DNA of 56,300 nucleotides from an uncultured Anaeroplasmataceae bacterium (GTDB lineage Bacteria; Bacillota_I; Bacilli_A; Acholeplasmatales; Anaeroplasmataceae): positions 1 to 56,300 of the forward strand of contig CAKQDS010000010.1 of assembly GCA_934229535.1 (NCBI GenBank). Reading direction: 5' to 3'. The translations under genes and the position numbers were made by a program. The notes under the pieces are model-generated. The model was not told the DNA's origin. It did not search any database and was given only the letters and a program-made list of their open reading frames with translations. Below are positions 52,220 to 56,300 of the stretch, piece after piece. The stretch's first letter is position 1. Each line of letters begins with the position of its first letter.

Positions 52220-52610
52220 ATAAATCCACCTCCATAGATTTTAAATATTCTCTTTCCTTTTTCTTTTTAAATTCAACACGATGTTTTCTTTCTTCCTTAC
52301 TATATAAAGGAATCCTAAATTCATCGTCAACACAAATTCTATCACTTAAATCAATTAGATTTTGTTGTTGAATATTCTTGCAATTAAGATAAGGATCATT
52401 ATTGTTAATCCTTTTAATTTCTAAATATTCATCATACATAATCTCTTCACAGCTAATAATTGCAAATTTCCTATTATGCTTAACCCTTGGTAAAGCCCTT
52501 GCCACTTTGGAAGCTTCCTTTCCTGATTCAGCATTAATAGCAAATGTAATTGGAATATAACTTTTTCTTCCAACATGTCCACATTTTGTTATTACCTTAT
52601 AATATTTCAT
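52200..52610 (-). CDS. Unknown protein preceding nrdG
   Basis: I do not recognise this 136-residue soluble protein. It opens with a beta-like segment (MKYYKVITKCGHVGRKSYIP) and ends in a lysine/glutamate-rich helix (RKHRVEFKKKKEREYLK), which may bind nucleic acid. Two cysteines and a histidine near the N-terminus and CCK at the end could hold a metal. AAGGAGAT is 10 bases before the ATG. It starts the operon that contains nrdG and nrdD. Confidence 0.75.
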   Translation of the reverse strand: MKYYKVITKCGHVGRKSYIPITFAINAESGKEASKVARALPRVKHNRKFAIISCEEIMYDEYLEIKRINNNDPYLNCKNIQQQNLIDLSDRICVDDEFRIPLYSKEERKHRVEFKKKKEREYLKSMEVDLYGYCCK

Positions 52611-52665
52611 TTTTCAAACATCTCCTTTGTTTACAGCTTAATTATCTTATTTATATAATCTAATA

Positions 52666-52685
52666 TCGAGGACATAAACTGCCCT
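52666..52685 (-). repeat. Leader repeat, copy 1 (hairpin)
   Basis: A 20-bp element matches copy 2 at 17 of 20 positions. On the minus strand it folds as GAGGGCA-GTTTA-TGTCCTC with one G-T pair, followed by CGAT. It lies in the leader of the nrdG operon, about 60 bases before the first gene. Confidence 0.55.
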
Positions 52686-52768
52686 CCACTAACTTTATAT
52701 AAATGATAAATTTTAAGCTATTTATTTCTTTCTTTACAACTACATTATCTCATCAAAAACACAATTAA

Positions 52769-52788
52769 TCGAGGACAGGAAATGCCCT
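52769..52788 (-). repeat. Leader repeat, copy 2 (hairpin)
   Basis: Copy 2 on the minus strand gives AGGGCA-TTTCC-TGTCCT then CGAT. The loop differs from copy 1, but the stem and CGAT flank are kept. It lies at the expected transcription start of the promoter at 52794-52824, so it may be an operator or the 5' end of the RNA. Confidence 0.55.
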
Positions 52789-52793
52789 TTATA

Positions 52794-52824
52794 ATTATAT
52801 TGTATACTATTTTTTTTTTTGCAA
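52794..52824 (-). promoter_or_regulatory. Possible promoter of the nrdG-methyltransferase operon
   Basis: TTGCAA (52819-52824) and TATAAT (52794-52799) on the minus strand are 19 bp apart, longer than ideal, with an A-tract between. It would give a leader of about 175 bases holding both repeat hairpins. The rest of the 242-base gap holds nothing else I can identify. Confidence 0.4.
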
Positions 52825-52840
52825 TATTTAAGAAAAATAT

Positions 52841-52881
52841 AAAAAAAGGACATTATTCCTCATTAGAAAAAATAATGTCCT
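52841..52881 (-). terminator. Terminator of the HTH gene
   Basis: AGGACATTATT (52847-52857) and AATAATGTCCT (52871-52881) form a perfect 11-bp stem with a 13-base loop. Seven Ts follow on the minus strand. The stem overlaps the last codons of the HTH gene. Confidence 0.8.
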
Positions 52882-53074
52882 GAACCTTAACATCAAAGCA
52901 TTTAGCAATACACTCAATTGTTGAGAGCTTATCTACACCATTTTGAACCCAACGACCAACAGTCCTTGAATCACAGCCTACAATCTCCGCAACCTCTTCA
53001 TATGTTTTGCCTCTGCTGATGAAAAGATTTTTAAGATTTTTGCCAACCTTCTTGGCTAAATCATCTTGTTCCAT
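52853..53074 (-). CDS. Small XRE-like helix-turn-helix regulator
   Basis: The 73-residue DNA-binding protein has a helix-turn-helix around YEEVAEIVGCDSRTVGRWVQNG and the pattern CIAKCFDVKVQDII of XRE-type repressors. It has AAAGGAGG before the ATG, its own promoter and a terminator. It precedes the nrdG operon in the same direction, so the repeats there may be its operators. Confidence 0.85.
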   Translation of the reverse strand: MEQDDLAKKVGKNLKNLFISRGKTYEEVAEIVGCDSRTVGRWVQNGVDKLSTIECIAKCFDVKVQDIIFSNEE

Positions 53075-53153
53075 ACGCAGTCTTCCTCCTTTGCGAAGAT
53101 AACAGACTTGTTAAACAATGCTCCAGAGTCGCGTATTAAATTGGAACAACAAT

Positions 53154-53182
53154 ATTATAGCAAAAAAAATCGTATATTGCTA
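53154..53182 (-). promoter_or_regulatory. Promoter of the HTH gene
   Basis: TAGCAA (53177-53182), 17 bp and TATAAT (53154-53159) with extended TGC on the minus strand. Its -35 lies inside the terminator hairpin of the preceding operon. Confidence 0.6.
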
Positions 53183-53189
53183 TACGACT
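53162..53189 (-). terminator. Terminator of the DUF4238 operon
   Basis: AATCGTATA (53168-53176) and TATACGACT (53181-53189) pair with a TTGC loop (one G-T pair). Eight Ts follow on the minus strand. It closes the cassette 53218-56187. Confidence 0.75.
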
Positions 53190-53217
53190 TAAATATTAAT
53201 TAAAATTTCATTTTCAA

Positions 53218-54426
53218 TCATTCAATTTTTTTATATTGTTCAAATCTATCAGAAATGATTTTGTATAACTCGGTATAATCTACTCTTGGAAATGCCGTTG
53301 CATTTTTATAAGCAAACATACTTCCAACAACTTTATTTAAAGAACTAAAGCCCAAATTGGTATTGATTCTATCTAGAAATAAAACATTACAATATCTTAT
53401 TTCATTTGGTGATAACTTCTTTATTTCATAAATAAATTTATCGTTTGGATCTCTTTTAGGTTTTTTTCCATCTTGTAGTTTAACATATTTAACATCATTT
53501 GGAATGAATAATTGCTCATTATCCATAAATGTTAGTTCAGATAATTTAGGCATATCATATATAGAAGAAAATTTATGTCTAAATTTAAAAAAAGGATCTA
53601 TTTCTACAATCATTCTTTTTGCTGATATTGGAAACATCATAAAATTTTCAGTAAAATCATGATGCATACATAAACAATTCCAAATTGTTTGTTGATAATA
53701 TTTATCTTTTTCATTTTTTAGAAGACTTGAAAGAAAATAAGTTTTTTTAACATTATGTACAGTGATTCCATTCCATCCTTTTTCATTTTCCGAAGTCATA
53801 CCAATATCTGTAATTACAAATTCATCACTATCATAATTAGAATCCCAAAAAGCTAAATAGCCATTATTAATAGCCATTGACCATCTATATGCTGGATAAG
53901 TTTTATCAGGTTGATCTAAAATTCCTTGAGGTGAGCCATCACTATCTAATATTACTCTTAATGTTCTCATCCAATAATCAAAACTATTTTCATTTTCAAT
54001 ATTTTTCTCAATAAATGGCGGATTTAAAAAAGGACTTTGTTTAATTACATGTTCAGAAATGCCAGACCTTCTAGCATTTTCTTTAGCATTATCGTAATAT
54101 TTTTTTTCTTGTAGCATAAATTTTTCTGCATCCATACTTCTAATTACAGAAATTAATAAAAATTTTTTAACTACTTTAACCTCATCATAGCTTAAAACTA
54201 TTTTATCACTAGCATTATTAATTTTATTTGCAAATAAATAGCCAAATTGCGATTCAATTCTTTTATTTAATGATTCTTCTATTGCATTGCTATAAAATCC
54301 TTTTTCTGAATATACAGTTTTAAGGTTAACGTTTTCTTTTAATTTTCCTGTTTTGACATTATAAATACTTATTTTATCACCAAATCTTCTTAATGTAAGC
54401 ATTGGTACATAATGTGAATTTATCAA
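53218..54426 (-). CDS. DUF4238-domain protein
   Basis: The 402-residue soluble protein has the DUF4238 opening NSHYVPMLTLRRFGDK (H-Y-V-P...L-R-x-F) followed by ISIYNVKTGK. The function of the family is unknown; members are scattered and often in accessory regions. The start is a TTG at 54424-54426, 7 bases after GGAGAGG. It is the last gene of the three-gene cassette, and its lysine/asparagine-rich composition resembles the other two. Confidence 0.8.
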   Translation of the reverse strand: MINSHYVPMLTLRRFGDKISIYNVKTGKLKENVNLKTVYSEKGFYSNAIEESLNKRIESQFGYLFANKINNASDKIVLSYDEVKVVKKFLLISVIRSMDAEKFMLQEKKYYDNAKENARRSGISEHVIKQSPFLNPPFIEKNIENENSFDYWMRTLRVILDSDGSPQGILDQPDKTYPAYRWSMAINNGYLAFWDSNYDSDEFVITDIGMTSENEKGWNGITVHNVKKTYFLSSLLKNEKDKYYQQTIWNCLCMHHDFTENFMMFPISAKRMIVEIDPFFKFRHKFSSIYDMPKLSELTFMDNEQLFIPNDVKYVKLQDGKKPKRDPNDKFIYEIKKLSPNEIRYCNVLFLDRINTNLGFSSLNKVVGSMFAYKNATAFPRVDYTELYKIISDRFEQYKKIE

Positions 54427-54443
54427 AACTAACCTCTCCTTAT

Positions 54444-55847
54444 TTAGATAATTTCATAAAACTTTTTTACAAAATCTTCATATGAATAATATTTACGCAT
54501 CTTTGAATCAAAAGCTATTGTTACATGAGTTTTACGATTAACAAATAACATTATTGGGTCATAAAAAGTAAAAAAGTCTTTTGTTGATAATGAAGCAACA
54601 AAGCTTAAGATTAAAAATAGTAATTCAAAAATTATGGCAATAATCATTAAACCATTAGTTGAACCTATTGGTATGCTTATAATATTTGCAATTACTGCTA
54701 TTAATGATAAAATTCTAAAAGCTTTTAGATGCTTTTTATCATTCATTGTTGAAACATAAAAGCCTTCTTTAGTTAATTCATAGGAATTAACAGAATAAAC
54801 AGATAAATTTGTATCACGCATTTGCTTCTTACAAAGCATTACCTTAAACATATAAATCATAATAATAATTGCATATATGTTTTCAAATATAGAAAATGTT
54901 GAATATAAATTAAATGCTAATGATGTAATAATTGTAGATGCAATTCCTAAAATGATTGTAATAAATGAGAATAAAATAGCCTTTTGTTTATCGTGATCAA
55001 AATCACTTTTGGGTCCAATCCATAAATAAAATGCATTTGAATCCAACAAAAATTGCTTTAAACCGATTCTTGCTGCTTCTTCCTTCTTTTTTAAATCCTG
55101 ATAATTAATTGTTTTATTTTCATCAATCTTTTTATTCAAATCATCTAATTTTTGATTTAAAGAATCAAATTTATCTTCTAGATTCTTACTATTCAAAGAA
55201 ATAATCTTTTGGATTATATTAATTCTCTCCTGTAAAGCATTATTTTCTTCTTCTAAATCAGCATACTGTATTTCTTTATTATTATATTTATTTTTATAAT
55301 CCTCTAGAGCTTCTTTAATCTCATTATTTTCATTTGCAAGTTCATTTGCAATTTTTAATGTTTCTTCCATTTTATTTTTTAGAGTATTGTGTAATTTTTC
55401 ATTTTCACCAAATATTTGAATATAATAATTATCATCAAATTTCTTCATATCAACACTCAAATAATTAGTTAAATATCTAGAAACAAAAGTATAATATGTT
55501 CTCATTTGATTAACTACAGCTTCAGATGTAACATTTTTCTCTTGCTTATGCTTATGATCATTAGCCTTTTTAGTGTAATCAAGAATTTTATTATATAATT
55601 GTTCTTCAACACCAATGCTCTTTAAATAATCAATTACATTATTACATTTTAAAAGCATTCCAAATGTTTTGGAATTATCAAATTCAATATTATTTTTAAC
55701 TAATAAAACCTTTAGAGTACATTCAAATAAATCTAAATATGAATCATAATAAGAATTACTTCTATTTTTAATATTTTTTTCTAAGGTTTTATATCTAGCT
55801 AAAATAGATTTATCTAATAAACCTAAATAATTAATAAACTCATTCAA
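54444..55847 (-). CDS. DUF4145/HEPN-like coiled-coil membrane protein
   Basis: The 467-residue protein starts at TTG 55845-55847 after AGAGG. Residues about 30-140 are helical and resemble a DUF4145/HEPN domain (DLFECTLKVLLVKN, then KKANDHKHKQ with histidines). About 165-255 are coiled coil (ENNEIKEALEDYKNKY and FDSLNQKLDDLNKKIDE). Then come four membrane helices in two pairs, with a soluble segment between them, and a short cytoplasmic end. A cytoplasmic sensor linked to a membrane anchor fits abortive-infection-like systems, but this is inference. It is coupled to the upstream 112-residue gene. Confidence 0.65.
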   Translation of the reverse strand: MNEFINYLGLLDKSILARYKTLEKNIKNRSNSYYDSYLDLFECTLKVLLVKNNIEFDNSKTFGMLLKCNNVIDYLKSIGVEEQLYNKILDYTKKANDHKHKQEKNVTSEAVVNQMRTYYTFVSRYLTNYLSVDMKKFDDNYYIQIFGENEKLHNTLKNKMEETLKIANELANENNEIKEALEDYKNKYNNKEIQYADLEEENNALQERINIIQKIISLNSKNLEDKFDSLNQKLDDLNKKIDENKTINYQDLKKKEEAARIGLKQFLLDSNAFYLWIGPKSDFDHDKQKAILFSFITIILGIASTIITSLAFNLYSTFSIFENIYAIIIMIYMFKVMLCKKQMRDTNLSVYSVNSYELTKEGFYVSTMNDKKHLKAFRILSLIAVIANIISIPIGSTNGLMIIAIIFELLFLILSFVASLSTKDFFTFYDPIMLFVNRKTHVTIAFDSKMRKYYSYEDFVKKFYEII

Positions 55848-55848
55848 A

Positions 55849-56187
55849 TTATCCTCTCTCCAATTCCTCAACTATATCTCTTTTTATATTTTCAGGAAAA
55901 CAACTTAAAAATCCTTTTAAATTTTCTTCATCTTGTAATTTGTTCATATCAGTTTCATTTCTAAATAGAAAATAATATTCCAAATTATTAATGACTTTCA
56001 TTAAATCATCATTTAAAATTGAATAATTAACACTATTCTTAAATTCTTGAACATCATTAATTTCATTATTAAGGATTGGTTTAATAATACTTAAATATTC
56101 TTTTTTTTCATACATATTTGCCATTAATAAACCCTCAATATATGCTACGCTTCTATAAATTAATCCTTTAAATTTTTTATTATCCAT
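55849..56187 (-). CDS. Small unknown protein heading the DUF4238 cassette
   Basis: I do not recognise this 112-residue, helix-rich, soluble protein. It begins MDNKKFKGLIYRSVAYIEGLL and ends ENIKRDIVEELERG. A TTG start of the next gene overlaps its stop region, so the two are coupled. It has a good promoter upstream and is the first gene of the cassette. Confidence 0.7.
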   Translation of the reverse strand: MDNKKFKGLIYRSVAYIEGLLMANMYEKKEYLSIIKPILNNEINDVQEFKNSVNYSILNDDLMKVINNLEYYFLFRNETDMNKLQDEENLKGFLSCFPENIKRDIVEELERG

Positions 56188-56210
56188 AACACCAACTCAT
56201 TTCTAGGAAT

Positions 56211-56239
56211 ATTTTACCATACTTTTTGTTTTATTGCAA
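56211..56239 (-). promoter_or_regulatory. Promoter of the DUF4238 cassette
   Basis: TTGCAA (56234-56239), exactly 17 bp, TAAAAT (56211-56216) with extended TGG before the -10, on the minus strand. The remaining bases to 56300 hold no gene. Confidence 0.65.
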
Positions 56240-56300
56240 ATATTCAGAAAAGCATAAATTTCATTCATCTGTTGAAAAAGAGAACCACTGTATTCTTTCC

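Noticed and set aside
43086..52610. Prophage
   Set aside because: The RNR, kinase, phosphoesterase and methyltransferase set is phage-like, but there is no integrase, terminase, capsid, tail or lysis gene, and no attachment repeats were seen.
52809..52820. Long T run as phase-variable tract
   Set aside because: It lies in the promoter spacer region outside any coding frame. Spacer-length variation is possible but cannot be seen from one sequence.
1..56300. tRNA, rRNA, CRISPR array or insertion sequence
   Set aside because: No cloverleaf with CCA-type arms, rRNA motifs, regularly spaced repeats or transposase motifs were recognised on reading both strands.

Overview
The window is strongly AT-rich and comes from a low-GC member of the Bacilli. 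The evidence is a primosome pair of the Bacillus type (dnaB, dnaI), rnpM/ylxQ between nusA and infB, RNase J, and a GerE-like spore-coat regulator. A SpoVID-like/YsxE-like gene pair also lies beside engB, as in Bacillus. UGA reads as a stop throughout, so this is not a Mycoplasma-type code. AdhE, class III ribonucleotide reductase and nickel-chaperone genes point to a fermentative anaerobe, perhaps of an Erysipelotrichia-like or related gut lineage; the exact placement is inference. No rRNA, tRNA, CRISPR array, transposase or integrase was seen.

Layout. Nearly all genes are on the minus strand. (1) 223-7486 is a DNA replication/repair operon read as yhbY-polA-nitroreductase-mutM-coaE-(unknown)-dnaB-dnaI. 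(2) 7755-10382 is adhE, with two cre-like sites upstream and a gene remnant downstream between two terminators. (3) 10531-18899 holds a membrane channel-like protein, then a long overlapping operon: two flavoproteins, an M32 carboxypeptidase, a PHP phosphoesterase, EngB and an acetyltransferase, ending in the SpoVID-like and YsxE-like genes. (4) 19026-23298 is the rimP-nusA-rnpM-ylxQ-infB-rbfA translation operon, divergent from coaD and an asparaginase. (5) 24995-29292 holds Sir2, ProRS and RNase J. (6) 29279-33000 holds a very short glutamate-racemase-like protein, an AAC(3)-type acetyltransferase, a DEDDh exonuclease and a diguanylate cyclase. (7) 33112-37561 is a metal locus: a SmtB/CadC-type repressor, an ABC transporter, an HMA metallochaperone and a ZIP transporter, with two operator-like inverted repeats. 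(8) 37649-42767 is an operon of two HypB paralogues, a 960-residue iron-sulfur flavoprotein, HypA and an acetyltransferase, with no hydrogenase beside it. (9) 42830-43042 is gerE with a sigma-K-like promoter.

The accessory part is 43086-56300. A tightly packed, largely overlapping series from 52610 down to 44366 reads: unknown protein, NrdG, NrdD without an ATP-cone, a small gene apparently split by a -1 frameshift, metallophosphoesterase, dNMP-kinase-like protein, a leucine-rich-repeat protein fused to a DNA adenine/cytosine-N4 methyltransferase, a DEDDh-exonuclease-BRCT protein and a HEPN-like protein. A second exonuclease-BRCT paralogue follows after a terminator. The two exonucleases share a near-identical C-terminal tail. 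The LRR-methyltransferase fusion inside a nucleotide-metabolism operon is the best candidate for an undescribed system. Its leader carries two copies of a 20-bp hairpin-forming repeat. A further three-gene cassette (a small protein, a DUF4145/HEPN-like coiled-coil membrane protein, and a DUF4238 protein) has its own strong promoter and terminator and looks like mobile accessory or defence cargo.
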